This document shows, piece by piece, positions 12,801 to 26,400 of a DNA stretch of 64,000 nucleotides (position 1 is its first letter; each line of letters begins with the position of its first letter). Location of the stretch: NCBI GenBank assembly GCA_029851415.1, contig CM056743.1, positions 77,828,186 through 77,892,185 of the forward strand, read 5' to 3'. A model generated the notes under the pieces. The model saw only the letters and a list, made by a program, of their open reading frames with translations, was not told the DNA's origin and searched no databases. Both the position numbers and the translations under genes were made by a program. The stretch comes from Eretmocerus hayati. Taxonomy: Eukaryota; Arthropoda; Insecta; Hymenoptera; Aphelinidae.

Positions 12801-15800
12801 CCGATAGCAAAACTCATCTTCAGGCCATTCTAATCCTGCTGATCAGTATTGAATTCGATTGAAATATATGAAATCCAGCGGAGTTTGATACTGATTGTGA
12901 GTATTGGGAAGGATAGAATAACCATGCATGTACGATTTCAATCCCATTCTTTAGTATTCAGCTCGATTGGTCAATCACGCAGTGAGTGATTGGGTCATCA
13001 TTGAAATCGATTGACGCAGTCCACTCAATGCTGCCTGGCATGATTCAGACCGATAGCAAAACTTATCTCGAGACCGTTCCAATCCTGCTGAGCAGTATTG
13101 AGTTCGATTGAAATATATGAAATCCAGCGGAGTTCAAAACTGACTGTGAGTATTGGGGAGGATAGAATAACCATGCATCCACGATTCCAATCTGATTTTG
13201 TAGTATTCAGCTCGATTGGTCAATTACGCAGTGAGTGATCGAGTCATCATTGAAATCGATTGACAAAGTCCACTCAATGCTGCCCGGCAGGATTCAGACC
13301 GATAGCGAGACTCATCCGCAGGCCGTACCAATCCTGCTGAGCAGTATTCGATTCGATTGAAATATATGAAATCTAGCGGAGTTGAATACTGATTGTGAGT
13401 ATTGGGAAGGATAGAATAACCATGCATCCACGATTTCAATCCGATTTTGTAGTATTCAGCTCGATTGGTCAATCACGCAGTGAGTAATTGGGTTATCATT
13501 GGAATCGATTGACTCAGTCAATTCAATGCTGCTTGGCAGGATTCAGACCGATAGCAAAACTCATCTCGAGACCGTTCCAATCCTGCTGAGCAGTATTGAA
13601 TTCGATTGAAATATATGAAATCCAGCGCAGTTCAATATTGATTGTAGGTATTGGGAAGGATAGAATAACCATGCATCCACGATTCCAATCCGATTTTGTA
13701 GTATTCAGCTCGATTGGTCAATCACGCAGTGAGTGATTGGGTCATCATTGGAATCGATTGACGCAGTCCACTCAATGCTGCCTGGCATGATTCAGACCGA
13801 TAGCAAAACTCATCTCGAGACCGTTCCAATCCTGCTGAGCAGTATTGAGTTCGATTGAAATATATGAAATCCAGCGGAGTTCAATACTGATTGTGAGTAT
13901 TGGGAAGGATAGAATAACCATGCATCCACGATTACAATTCGATTTTGTAGTATTCAGCTCGATTGGTCAATGACGCAGTGAGTAATTGGGTTATCATTGG
14001 AATCGATTGACTCAGTCAATTCAATGCTGCCCGGCAGGATTCAGACCGATAGCGAGACTCATCCGCAGGCCGTACCGATCCTGCTGAGCAGTATTCGATT
14101 CGATTGAAATATATGAAATCTAGCGGAGTCGAATACTGATTGTGAGTATTGGGAAGGATAGAATAACCATGCATCCACGATTTCAATCCGATTTTGTAGT
14201 ATTCAGCTCGATTGGTCAATCACGCAGTGAGTAATTGGGTTATCATTGGAATCGATTGACTCAGTCAATTCAATGCTGCTTGGCAGGATTCAGACCGATA
14301 GCAAAACTCATCTTCAGGCCATTCTAATCCTGCTGAGCAGTATTGGATTCGATTGAAATATACGAAATCTAGCGGAGTTCAATACTGATTGTGAGTATTG
14401 GGAAGGATAGAATAACCATGCATCCACGATTTCAATCCGATTTCGTAGTATTCAGCTCGATTGGTCAATCACGCAGTGAGTACTTGGGTTATCATTGGAA
14501 TCGATTGACTCAGTCAATTCAATGCTGCTTGGCAGGATTCAGACCGATAGCAAAACTCATCTCTAGACCGTTCCAATCCTGCTGAGCAGTATTGAATTCG
14601 ATTGAAATATATGAAATCCAGCGCAGTTCAATATTGATTGTAGGTATTGGGAAGGATAGAATAACCATGCATCCACGATTCCAATCCGATTTTGTAGTAT
14701 TCAGCTGGATTGGTCAATCACGCAGTGAGTGATTGGGTCATCATTGGAATCGATTGACGCAGTCCACTCAATGCTGCCTGGCATGATTCAGACCGATAGC
14801 AAAACTCATCTCGAGACCGTTCCAATCCTGCTGAGCAGTATTGAGTTCGATTGAAATATATGAAATCCAGCGGAGTTCAATACTGATTGTGAGTATTGGG
14901 AAGGATAGAGTAACCATGCATCCACGATTACAATTCGATTTCGTAGTATTCAGCTCGATTGGTCAATGACGCAGTGAGTAATTGGGTTATCATTGGAATC
15001 GATTGACTCAGTCAATTCAATGCTGCTTGGCAGAATTCAGACCGATAGCAAAACTCATCTTCAGGCCATTCCAATCCTGCTGAGCAGTATTGGATTCGAT
15101 TGAAATATACGAAATCTAGCGGAGTTCAATACTGATTGTGAGTATTGGGAAGGATAGAATAACCATGCATCCACGATTTCAATCAGATTTTGTAGTATTC
15201 AGCTCGATTGGTCAATCACGCAGTGAGTAATTGGGTCATCATTGAAATCGATTGACGCAGTCCACTCAATGCTGCCTGGCATGATTCAGACCGATAGCAA
15301 AACTCATCTCGAGACCGTTCCAATCCTGCTGAGCAGTATTGAATTCGATTGAAATATATGAAATCCAGTGCAGTTCAATACTGATTGTAGGTATTGGGAA
15401 GGATAGAATAACCATGCATCCACGATTCCAATCCGATTCTGTAGTATTCAGCTCGATTGGTCAATCACGCAGTGAGTGATCGAGTCATCATTGAAATCGA
15501 TTGACAAAGTCCACTCAATGCTGCCCGGCAGGATTCAGACCGATAGCGAGACTCATCCGCAGGCCGTACCGATCCTGCTGAGCAGTATTCGATTCGATTG
15601 AAATATATGAAATCTAGCGGAGTCGAATACTGATTGTGAGTATTGGGAAGGATAGAATAACCATGCATCCACGATTTCAATCCGATTTTGTAGTATTCAG
15701 CTCGATTGGTCAATCACGCAGTGAGTAATTGGGTTATCATTGGAATCGATTGACTCAGTCAATTCAATGCTGCTTGGCAGGATTCAGACCGATAGCAAAA

Positions 15801-15960
15801 CTCATCTTCAGGCCATTCTAATCCTGCTGAGCAGTATTGGATTCCATTGAAATATATGAAATCTAGCGGAGTTCAATACTGATTATGAGTATTGGGAAGG
15901 ATAGATTAACCATGCATCCACGATTTCAATCCGATTTTGTAGTACTCAGCTCGATTTGTC
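9824..15960. repeat. Satellite B array, left copy, second part, with 3,236-bp higher-order repeat
   Basis: About 24.6 monomers of 249 bp. Distinctive variant monomers recur exactly 3,236 bp apart: the segment starting ACTTATCTCGAG is at 9825 and 13061, and variants at 9988 and 13224 match over their length. Variants at 7696 and 12528 also fit once the 1,592-bp insertion and its duplication are removed. 3,236 bp is close to 13 monomers. The solo-LTR-like element lies in only one higher-order copy, so it arrived after the amplification. Confidence 0.8.
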
Positions 15961-16588
15961 AATCACGCAATAGGTGATAGGAGGATGATTCGAATTGATC
16001 CAGGCATAATTCGACTCGAATCTGTCCATTCATGATTGAAACGGATAGGAAAGAGCAAGGTTATTATACACCCAGTACTGCAGAGAATTATTCAGTTCGA
16101 TTGAGGAATGTTGAAATAATAGTGTTCAAAAGGTGAAATCCAATCCTGTCATTTGGGATTGGTTAGGATAGACAATTAGTATCGTTTCGCGAATCGAATC
16201 ACTTTCTGAAGCATTGATCTCGATAGAGCAGTGGGAGACGAGATCCATTATTCAATTAGATTGATTCCAATACTGAATCGGTTCATTAAAACATATTGAA
16301 CCAGCAAAGATCTTCCATCCATCCTTCCGTGTCCGATTCTATGCTGAATACTAGTATTGGATTATATTCGCTTACATCAATCCTCATCAACAGTATAGAA
16401 TTCTATTGGCAGTTGTGATCCCAATTCTACAATTCAGGATTCAGCTTGATTGGGTCTTTGTTCGATTGATCTGCATTGAATTCCAATACTGCTCTCGCCG
16501 GTTGAATGATAGAACCGATTGAAATGTATTCATCCCGATAGGATTCGATTGGTTTTCAATCCATCCCAATCGATCTTTTGCAGCAGGG
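15961..16588. other. Subterminal region of the satellite element (left copy)
   Basis: Low-copy sequence between the last B monomer and the terminus, matching 18152-18779 in reverse complement without net indels. It still contains scattered satellite-like words (GATTCCAATACTG), which suggests that the arrays grew out of this sequence. It ends TTTTGCAGCAGGG. No gene. Confidence 0.7.
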
Positions 16589-16744
16589 TCGTCGCGGACG
16601 ACGGACCTCGCCGTGGCAGACCGCTCTGACCAATCTACCCATCCACACACTCTCTCTCACTTCTTAATTATCTCTTATATTAAAGTCACGCATTTACTGA
16701 AACTCGTGTTCTATCTGGAGACTTGAACCCCTCACCACGTTACA
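16589..16744 (+). repeat. Displaced half of retroelement 1 LTR
   Basis: These 156 bp are the reverse complement of 38037-38192, the 3' part of the LTR in element orientation, with one mismatch seen. It ends CACGTTACA, the LTR terminus. The flanking GGATCAATAATC is Z repeat in reverse complement, giving ATCC next to the LTR end. The other half of the LTR is at 28578-28713. The 156 and 136 bp pieces overlap by the 2-bp GA and together give exactly the 290 bp of the intact LTR. Confidence 0.85.
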
Positions 16745-17515
16745 GGATCAATAATCAGGTAGTTTAACATTTTTCTCTACTCGTTCCCAGAGGGAAGTGA
16801 GAATAGGTGTTTACGACAACTTTTTTGAAAAATCAGCAGTAGCCCAAAACTAATCATACTACATCTTTCTCTATGGGGACCTATACTGCAATACAAAATT
16901 TCAGCTCTCCAAGTTGAACAGTGAGCCCAGGACATCAATATATAGCATTGCAGTTAGCACCGATATCTTCGTAAAGTGGAATTTAGATCTTGAGAGACAG
17001 AATTTCTTTCAGAACTAATCAAATGCTTGTCTGTACACAATAGGTTGCCTTGATACATACTACGTCATATTACCAAAGTTGAGAATAGTTGGATGAATGA
17101 TCTAGGAGCTAGGCAGGTTAGCATTTTTCCTTACTCGTTCCCAAAGGGAAGTGAGAATGGGTCTGAGAGACAAGTTTTTTGAAAATTCAGCAGTAGCCCA
17201 AAACTAATCATACTACATCTTTCTCTATGGGGATCTATACTACCATACAAAATTTCAACTCTCTAAGTAAAAAATTGAGGCCAGGACACCTACATATGGA
17301 ATTGCAAGTACCACCGATATCTTCGGAAAGTGCAGTTTAGGTCTGGGGAGACAGAATTCTTTTCAGAAAAGATGAGATCCTTGTCTGTACATATTGGATT
17401 GCCTTGGAACATACTCTATCAGATTACAAAATTTGAGAGTGATGAGATCAATTTTCAAGGAGCTAAGCAGTTTAGCATTTTCCTTATTCGTTCCCAGCCA
17501 CCAGACCCAAAAATC
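16745..17515 (-). repeat. Z tandem repeat (~355-373 bp unit)
   Basis: Two units and a partial third, starting at about 16745, 17118 and 17472; landmarks are CTCGTTCCCAGAGGGAAGTG and AAAACTAATCATACTACATC. The same family lies in the opposite orientation at 38327-38950. Retroelement 1 was inserted at GATTATTGATCC|AACTATTC within this array; the two flanks are now at 16745 and 38327. Confidence 0.75.
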
Positions 17516-18151
17516 TGAATATTTTGGCAAGAAATTTTTGTATCAGGGATTGAGGCTTTGTGGAGATCTTTACCTTGAAACGAAGGCTAAAATACACCAA
17601 GAGAACCTATAGATAGGTCCAATTGTGACATATTTTGTGTGTAACACAATTTACAAGTCATATGGAGAATTACCGAATAACCAGTTTTGAGGACAACTGT
17701 GGGGGAACACATTGAAAATGTGTTGAGGAATCCATCAAAGCACATAAGATGAGACAATTTAGAATAAATTGAATATACAAAGAGTATTTGACACAAGTTC
17801 ACAGTGGTGAATTAGTCTGAGGAAATTTTTAAAGTGAAACACCAAAATATCAAATAATGGCAAAGGACCCTTTAATGCACACTAGTAAAGCGTCCTCACC
17901 TCATACTTGGACATTTTACTTGCATTTACATGCGTGTAAAAATGTGACCAGCGCTGGTGATTTCTAGATCTAGAGACATCGGAACAGAGAGCGCCCTCGT
18001 GCGCCTCTATTGTGAACAGCCACAGGGGCGGCAATTTTTCAAATCTTGGAGTCATACGGTGACCACTCAACTTGATGCGATAACGGGTTGTAAATATAGT
18101 CGCATCTTATCAACTCATAGTTACACGGGGAAGCACCTGAATTTTCACAAG
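17516..18151. other. Loop-specific unique sequence
   Basis: About 640 bp with no repeat partner that I can see in the window. Short open stretches overlap on both strands and none has recognisable similarity. It ends CACAAG directly at the CCCTGCTGC terminus of the right satellite element. Under the flip model it originally lay next to the left element. Confidence 0.5.
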
Positions 18152-18779
18152 CCCTGCTGCAAAAGATCGATTGGGATGGATTGAAAACCAATCGAATCCT
18201 ATCGGGATGAATACATTTCAATCGGTTCTATCATTCAACCGGCGAGAGCAGTATTGGAATTCAATGCAGATCAATCGAACAAAGACCCAATCAAGCTGAA
18301 TCCTGAATTGTAGAATTGGGATCACAACTGCCAATAGAATTCTATACTGTTGATGAGGATTGATGTAAGCGAATATAATCCAATACTAGTATTCAGCATA
18401 GAATCGGACACGGAAGGATGGATGGAAGATCTTTGCTGGTTCAATATGTTTTAATGAACCGATTCAGTATTGGAATCAATCTAATTGAATAATGGATCTC
18501 GTCTCCCACTGCTCTATCGAGATCAATGCTTCAGAAAGTGATTCGATTCGCGAAACGATACTAATTGTCTATCCTAACCAATCCCAAATGACAGGATTGG
18601 ATTTCACCTTTTGAACACTATTATTTCAACATTCCTCAATCGAACTGAATAATTCTCTGCAGTACTGGGTGTATAATAACCTTGCTCTTTCCTATCCGTT
18701 TCAATCATGAATGGACAGATTCGAGTCGAATTATGCCTGGATCAATTCGAATCATCCTCCTATCACCTATTGCGTGATT
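18152..18779. other. Subterminal region of the satellite element (right copy)
   Basis: Reverse-complement partner of 15961-16588, collinear without net indels. No gene. Confidence 0.7.
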
Positions 18780-21700
18780 GACAAATCGAGCTGAGTACTA
18801 CAAAATCGGATTGAAATCGTGGATGCATGGTTAATCTATCCTTCCCAATACTCATAATCAGTATTGAACTCCGCTAGATTTCATATATTTCAATGGAATC
18901 CAATACTGCTCAGCAGGATTAGAATGGCCTGAAGATGAGTTTTGCTATCGGTCTGAATCCTGCCAAGCAGCATTGAATTGACTGAGTCAATCGATTCCAA
19001 TGATAACCCAATTACTCACTGCGTGATTGACCAATCGAGCTGAATACTACAAAATCGGATTGAAATCGTGGATGCATGGTTATTCTATCCTTCCCAATAC
19101 TCACAATCAGTATTCGACTCCGCTAGATTTCATATATTTCAATCGAATCGAATACTGCTCAGCAGGATCGGTACGGCCTGCGGATGAGTCTCGCTATCGG
19201 TCTGAATCCTGCCGGGCAGCATTGAGTGGACTTTGTCAATCGATTTCAATGATGACTCGATCACTCACTGCGTGATTGACCAATCGAGCTGAATACTACA
19301 GAATCGGATTGGAATCGTGGATGCATGGTTATTCTATCCTTCCCAATACCTACAATCAGTATTGAACTGCACTGGATTTCATATATTTCAATCGAATTCA
19401 ATACTGCTCAGCAGGATTGGAACGGTCTCGAGATGAGTTTTGCTATCGGTCTGAATCATGCCAGGCAGCATTGAGTGGACTGCGTCAATCGATTTCAATG
19501 ATGACCCAATTACTCACTGCGTGATTGACCAATCGAGCTGAATACTACAAAATCTGATTGAAATCGTGGATGCATGGTTATTCTATCCTTCCCAATACTC
19601 ACAATCAGTATTGAACTCCGCTAGATTTCGTATATTTCAATCGAATCCAATACTGCTCAGCAGGATTGGAATGGCCTGAAGATGAGTTTTGCTATCGGTC
19701 TGAATTCTGCCAAGCAGCATTGAATTGACTGAGTCAATCGATTCCAATGATAACCCAATTACTCACTGCGTCATTGACCAATCGAGCTGAATACTACAAA
19801 ATCGAATTGTAATCGTGGATGCATGGTTAATCTATCCTTCCCAATACTCACAATCAGTATTGAACTCCGCTGGATTTCATATATTTCAATCGAACTCAAT
19901 ACTGCTCAGCAGGATTGGAACGGTCTCGAGATGAGTTTTGCTATCGGTCTGAATCATGCCAGGCAGCATTGAGTGGACTGCGTCAATCGATTCCAATGAT
20001 GACCCAATCACTCACTGCGTGATTGACCAATCGAGCTGAATACTACAAAATCGGATTGGAATCGTGGATGCATGGTTATTCTATCCTTCCCAATACCTAC
20101 AATCAATATTGAACTGCGCTGGATTTCATATATTTCGATCGAATTCAATACTGATCAGCAGGATTAGAATGGCCTGAAGATGAGTTTTGCTATCGGTCTG
20201 AATCCTGCCAAGCAGCATTGAATTGACTGAGTCAATCGATTCCAATGATAACCCAATTACTCACTGCGTGATTGACCAATCGAGCTGAATACTACAAAAT
20301 CGGATTGAAATCGTGGATGCATGGTTATTCTATCCTTCCCAATACTCACAATCAGTATTGAACTCCGCTAGATTTCATATATTTCAATCGAATCGAATAC
20401 TGCTCAGCAGGATTGGTACGGCCTGCGGATGAGTATCGCTATCGGTCTGAATCCTGCCGGGCAGCATTGAGTGGACTTTGTCAATGGATTTCAATGATGA
20501 GTCGATCACTCACTGCGTGATTGACCAATCGAGCTGAATACTACAAAATCGGATTGGAATCGTGGATGCATGGTTATTCTATCCTTCCCAATACCTACAA
20601 TCAGTATTGAACTGCGCTGGATTTCATATATTTCAATCGAATTCAATACTGCTCAGCAGGATTGGAACGATCTCGAGATGAGTTTTGCTATCGGTCTGAA
20701 TCCTGCCAAGCAGCATTGAATTGACTGAGTCAATCGATTCCAATGATAACCCAATTACTCACTGCGTGATTGACCAATCGAGCTGAATACTACAAGATCG
20801 GATTGAAATCGTGGATGCATGGTTATTCTATCCTTCCCAATACTCACAATCAGTATTGAACTTCGCTGGATTTCATATATTTCAATCGAATTCAATACTG
20901 CTCAGCAGGATTGGAATGGCCTGGAGATGAGTTTTGCTATCGGTCTGAATCCTGCCAAGCAGCATTGAATTGACTGAGTCAATCGATTCCAATGATAACC
21001 CAATCACTCACTGCGTGATTGACCAATCGAGCTGAATACTACAAGATCGGATTGAAATCGTGGATGCATGGTTATTCTATCCTTCCCTATACTCACAATC
21101 AGTATTGATCTCCGCTGGATTTCATATATTTCAATCGAATCCAATACTGCTCAGCAGGATTAGAATGGCCTGAAGATGAGTTTTGCTATCGGTCTGAATC
21201 CTGCCAAGCAGCATTGAATCGACTGAGTCAATCGATTCCAATGATAACCCAATTACTCACTGCGTGATTGACCAATCGAGCTGAATACTACAAGATCGGA
21301 TTGAAATCGTAGATGCATGGTTATTCTATCCTTCCCAATACTCACAATCAGTATTAAACTCCGCTGGATTTCACATATTTCAATCGAATTCAATACTGCT
21401 CAGCAGGATCGGAACGATCTCGAGATGAGTTTTGCTATCGGTCTGAATCCTGCCGAGCAGCATTGAATTGACTGAGTCAATCGATTCCAATGATAACCCA
21501 ATTACTCACTGCGTGATTGACAAATCGAGCTGAGTACTAAAAAATCGGATTGAAATCGTGGATGCATGGCTATTCTATCCTTACCAATACTCACAATCAG
21601 TATTGAACTCCGCCAGATTCCGTATATTCCAATCGAATCCAATATTGCTCAGCAGGATTGGAACGATTTCGAGATGAGTTTTGCTATCGGTCTGAATCCT

Positions 21701-23440
21701 GCCAGGCAGCATTGGATTGACTGAGTCAATCGATTCCAATGATAACCCAATGACTCACTGCGTGATTGACAAATCGAGCTGAGTACTACAAAATCAGATT
21801 GAAATCGTGGATGCATGGTCATTCTATCCTTCCCAATACTCACAATCAGTATTGAACTCCGCCAGATTCCGTATATTCCAATCGAATCCAATACTGCTCA
21901 GCAGGATTGGAACGATCTCGAGATGAGTTTTGCTATCGGTCTGAATCCTGCCAGGCAGCATTGGATTGACTGAGTCAATCGATTCCAATGATGACCCAAT
22001 CACTCTTTGCGTCATTGATCAATCGAGATGAATACTACAGAATCCAGTTGAAATCGTGGGTGCATGGTTATTCTATTTCTCTCAATACTCGCAATCAGTA
22101 TTGAACTCCTCTAGATTTCATACATCTCAATCGAATTCAATACTGCTGAGCAGGATTGGAACGGCCCGAAGATGAGTTTTGCTTTCGGTCTGGATCCTGC
22201 CAGGCAGCAACGAGTTGACTGCGTCGATCGATTTCAATGATGACCCAATTACTCACTGCGTGATTGACCAATCGAGCTGAATACTACAAAATCGGATTGA
22301 AATCGTGGATGCATGGTTATTCTATCCTTCCCAATACTCACAATCAGTATTGAACTTCGCTGGATTTCATGTATTTCAGTCGAATCCAATACTGCTCAGC
22401 AGGATTGGAATGGCCTGAAGATGAGTTCTGCTATCGGTCTGAATCCTGCCAAGCAGCATTGAATTGACTGAGTCAATCGATTCCAATGATCACCCATTTA
22501 CTTACTGCGTGATTGACCAATCGAGCTGAATACTACACAATCGGATTGATATTGTGGATGCATGGTTATTCTATCCTTCCCAATACTCACAATCAGTATT
22601 GAACTCCGCTAGATTTCATATATTTCAATCGAATTCAATACTGCTCAGCAGGATTGGAACGGTCTCGAGATGTGTTTTGCTATCGGTCTGAATCCTGCCA
22701 GGCAGCATTGAGTCGACTTCGTCAATCGATTTCAATGATGACCCAATCACTCTTTGCGTCATTGATCGATCGAGATGAATACTACAGAATCCAGTTGAAA
22801 TGGTGGGTGCATGGTTATTCTATTTCTCTCAATACTCACAATCAGTATTGAACTCCTCTAGATTTCATACATCTCAATCGAATTCAATACTGCTGAGCAG
22901 GATTGGAACGGCATGAAGATGAGTTTTGCTTTCGGTCTGAATCCTGCCGGGCAGCAACGAGTCGACTGCGTCAATCCATTTCAATGATGACCCAATCACT
23001 CATCGCGTGATTTGCCAATCGAGCTTAATACTATAGGATGGAATACCGATCGTGAAAAAGTGGTTTCTTCCCTCCTGAATACTTACAATCGGTATCGAAC
23101 TCCTCTGAATTCCATGTATTTTGATTGATGTCAATACTGCTGAGCAGGATTGGTACGCTCTGAGGATGAGTTTCGCTATCGGTCTGAATCCTGCCGGGCA
23201 GCATTGAGTCGACTGCATCAATTTATCCCAATGATGACCCAATCACTCTTTGCGTCATTGACTATAATCGAGATGAATACTACAGAATCGAATGGAAATC
23301 GTGGGTACATGGTTATTCTATCCTTCTCAATACTCACAATCAGTATTGAACTCCTCTAGGTTTCATATATATCAATCTAATTCAATACTGCTGGGCAGAA
23401 TTGGAACAGCCTGAAGATGAGTTTTGCTATTGGTCAGGTG
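18780..23440. repeat. Satellite B array, right copy (249-bp unit)
   Basis: About 18.7 monomers, antiparallel to the left array. Registration with the left copy is exact to about 20160 and then lost, because the order of variant monomers differs. The last monomers (about 22000-23440) are diverged in the same way as the outer edge of the left array at 3970-5000. Confidence 0.85.
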
Positions 23441-26400
23441 AACGGGTTATAAGGTCTGCAATGCTGAGAATCAGTATTGAAATCGATTGAGGCGGATTGA
23501 GATCTCGATGTTTGCAATACTGGAAGACGGTACTGGAATCGATCGGGGCAGATAGGATTTCAAGTCCTCAATACTAACAATCATAATCAGGTATATTGAC
23601 GTAGATAGAATATACGGTATCCAATGTTAGAGGTCAGTATTTGGATCTATTGAGGCAGATAGGACTTCCCATTCCCAATCTGATACACAGCATTCGAATT
23701 AATTCAAGTAGATAAGATATAAGGTCTGCAATGCTGAACATCAGTATTGAGATCGATCGAAGCGTAATGCGCTCCCGATATTCCCAATACTGAAATACAG
23801 AACTGGAATCGATTAGGGCAGATAGGATTCCAAGTCCTCAATACTGATATTCCGCATTCAATTCGATTCAGGTAAATATGATATGAGGTCTGCAATGCTG
23901 AAAGTCGGGATTGAGATCGATTCAAGCGGATTGAGATCTCAGTGTTTCCAATACTTGAAAATGGTATTGGAATGAGTTGGAGCAGATAGGATCTCAATTC
24001 TGCGATACCGATTTTCAACATTAAAATCGATACAAGTAGATAGGATATAATGAGGTCACTTATGCTTACATTTAGTATTGAGATCGATTGAAGTGGACTG
24101 AGATAGCAATATGCCCAAAACTGAGAGACAGTACTCAAATCGATTCAGATTATTGGGATATAAGGGCTCCAATACTTACAGTCAGTATTGAGATCGATTA
24201 AATTCGGTTAAGATCTCGATATTCCCAATACTGGAAAACAGTACTCAAATCGATTGGCACAGCTAGGATTTCAAGTCCTTAATACTGATATTTAGCATTC
24301 AATGCGATTCAGGTAAAAATCATATAAGGTCTGCAATGCTGAACATCAGTATTGAGATCGATTGGAGCGTACTGAGAACCCGATGTTTCCCATACTGAAA
24401 TACAGTACTGGAATCGACTGGGGCAGATAGGATGGCAAGTCCTGAATACTGATATCTAGCACTGATATCCAGCATTCATTCCAATACAGGTAGATAGGAT
24501 ATGAGGTTTCTGATGCTTACTTTCAGTATTCAGATCGATTGAAGTGGATTGAGATCCCGATATTCCCAATACTGAAGTACAGTACTAAAATCGATTCGGG
24601 CAGGTAGGATTTTAAGTCCTCAATACTGATATCCAGCATTCAAATCGATTCAAGTAGATAGGATATAAGATCTGCAGTGCTGAGAATCAGTATTGAGATC
24701 GATTCAAGCGGATTGAGAACCCGATGTTTCCAATACTGAAATACAGTACTGAAATCGATTGGGGCAGATAGGATTTCGAGTCCTCAATACTGATATCTAG
24801 CATTCAATCCGATTCAGGTAAATATCATATGAGGTCTGCAATGTTGAAAATCAGTATTGAAATCGATTGAAGTGGATTGAGAACCCGTTGTTTCCAATAC
24901 TGAAAGACAGTTCTGGAATCGATTGATTCAGTTAGGATTTCAAGTCCTCAATACTGAAATCCAGCATCCAAATCGATTCAAGTAGATAGGATATAAGGTT
25001 TCTAATGCTTACTTCCAGTATTGAGATCGATTGAAGTGGATTGAGATAGCGATCTACCCAATACTGAGAGACAGTACTCAAATCGATTCAGATTATTAAA
25101 ATATAAAGGCTAGAATACTCACAGTCAGTATTGAGATCGATTGAAGTGGGTTGAGATCTCGAAGTTCCCAATACTCGAAAACAGTACTGGATTCGACTGG
25201 GCAGATAGGATTTCAAGTCCCCAATACTGATATTTAGCATTCAATTCGATTCAGGTAGAAATCATATAAGGTCTGCAATGCTGAACATCAGTATTGAGAT
25301 CGATTCGGGCGTACTGAGAACCCGATGTTTCCAATACTGAAATACAGTACTGGAATCGACTGGGGCAGATAGGATGGCAAGTCCTGAATACTGATATCTA
25401 GCACTGATATCCAGCATTCATTCCGATTCAGGTAGATAGGATATGAGGTTTCTGATGCTTACTTTCAGTATTCAGATCGATTGAAGTGGATTGAGATCCC
25501 GATATTCCCAATACTGAAATACAGTACTGAAATCGATTCGGGCAGGTAGGATTTTAAGTCCTCAATACTGATATCCAGCATTCAAATCGATTCAAGTAGA
25601 TAGGATATAAGATCTGCAATGCTGAAAATCAGTATTGAGATCGATTCAAGCGGATTGAGAACCCGATTTTTCCAATACTGAAATACAGTACTGAAATCGA
25701 TTGGGGCAGATAGGATTTCGAGTCCTCAATACTGATATCTAGCATTCAATCCGATTCAGGTAAATATCATATGAGGTCTGCAATGTTGAAAATCAGTATT
25801 GAAATCGATTGAAGCGGATTGAGAACCCGTTGTTTCCAATACTGAAAGACAGTTCTGGAATCGATTGGGGCAGTTAGGATTTCAAGTCCTCAATACTGAA
25901 ATCCAGCATCCAAATCGATTCAAGTAGATAGGATATAAGGTTTCTAATGCTTACTTCCAGTATTGAGATCGATTGAAGTGGATTGAGATAGCGATCTACC
26001 CAATACTGAGAGACAGTACTCAAATCGATCCAGGTTATTAGAATATAATGGCTAGAATACTCACAGTCAGTATTGAGATCGATTGAAGTGGGTTGATATC
26101 TCGAAGTTCCCAATACTCGAAAACAGTACTGGATTCGACTGGGCAGATAGGATTTCAAGTCCCCAATACTGATATTTAGCATTCAATTCGATTCAGGTAG
26201 AAATCATATAAGGTCTGCAATGCTGAACATCAGTATTGAGATCGATTGGGGCGTACTGAGAACCCGATGTTTCCAATACTGAAATACAGTACTGGAATCG
26301 ACTGGGGCAGATAGGATGGCAAGTCCTGAATACTGATATCTAGCACTGATATCCAGCATTCATTCCGATTCAGGTAGATAGGATATGAGGTTTCTGATGC

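Larger units (their letters stand above)
1..16588 (-). mobile_element. Satellite-filled TIR element, left copy (partial)
   Basis: This is the inverted counterpart of the complete copy at 18152-28577 and runs off the left edge of the window. Its inner end reads TTTTGCAGCAGGG at 16576-16588, the terminal sequence of the right copy. The inner 2.0 kb (about 14580-16588) matches 18152-20160 in reverse complement with no net indel: paired positions always sum to 34740 (checked at 16588/18152, 15961/18779, 14924/19816 and 14630/20110). Further out the same blocks occur in the same order, but the left copy carries about 7 kb more, mainly B-satellite monomers plus the 1.6-kb insertion at 8232-9823. 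I see no transposase. Confidence 0.7.

Noticed and set aside
5654..15713. Many near-identical 61-82 codon open frames on both strands
   Set aside because: They repeat with the 249-bp satellite B monomer, which is divisible by three; the same frames recur on the right arm. They are by-products of the repeat.
23704..24138. 144-codon open frame on the minus strand
   Set aside because: It lies wholly in satellite A and its peptide repeats with the subunit (NRFQ/ISVL phrases).
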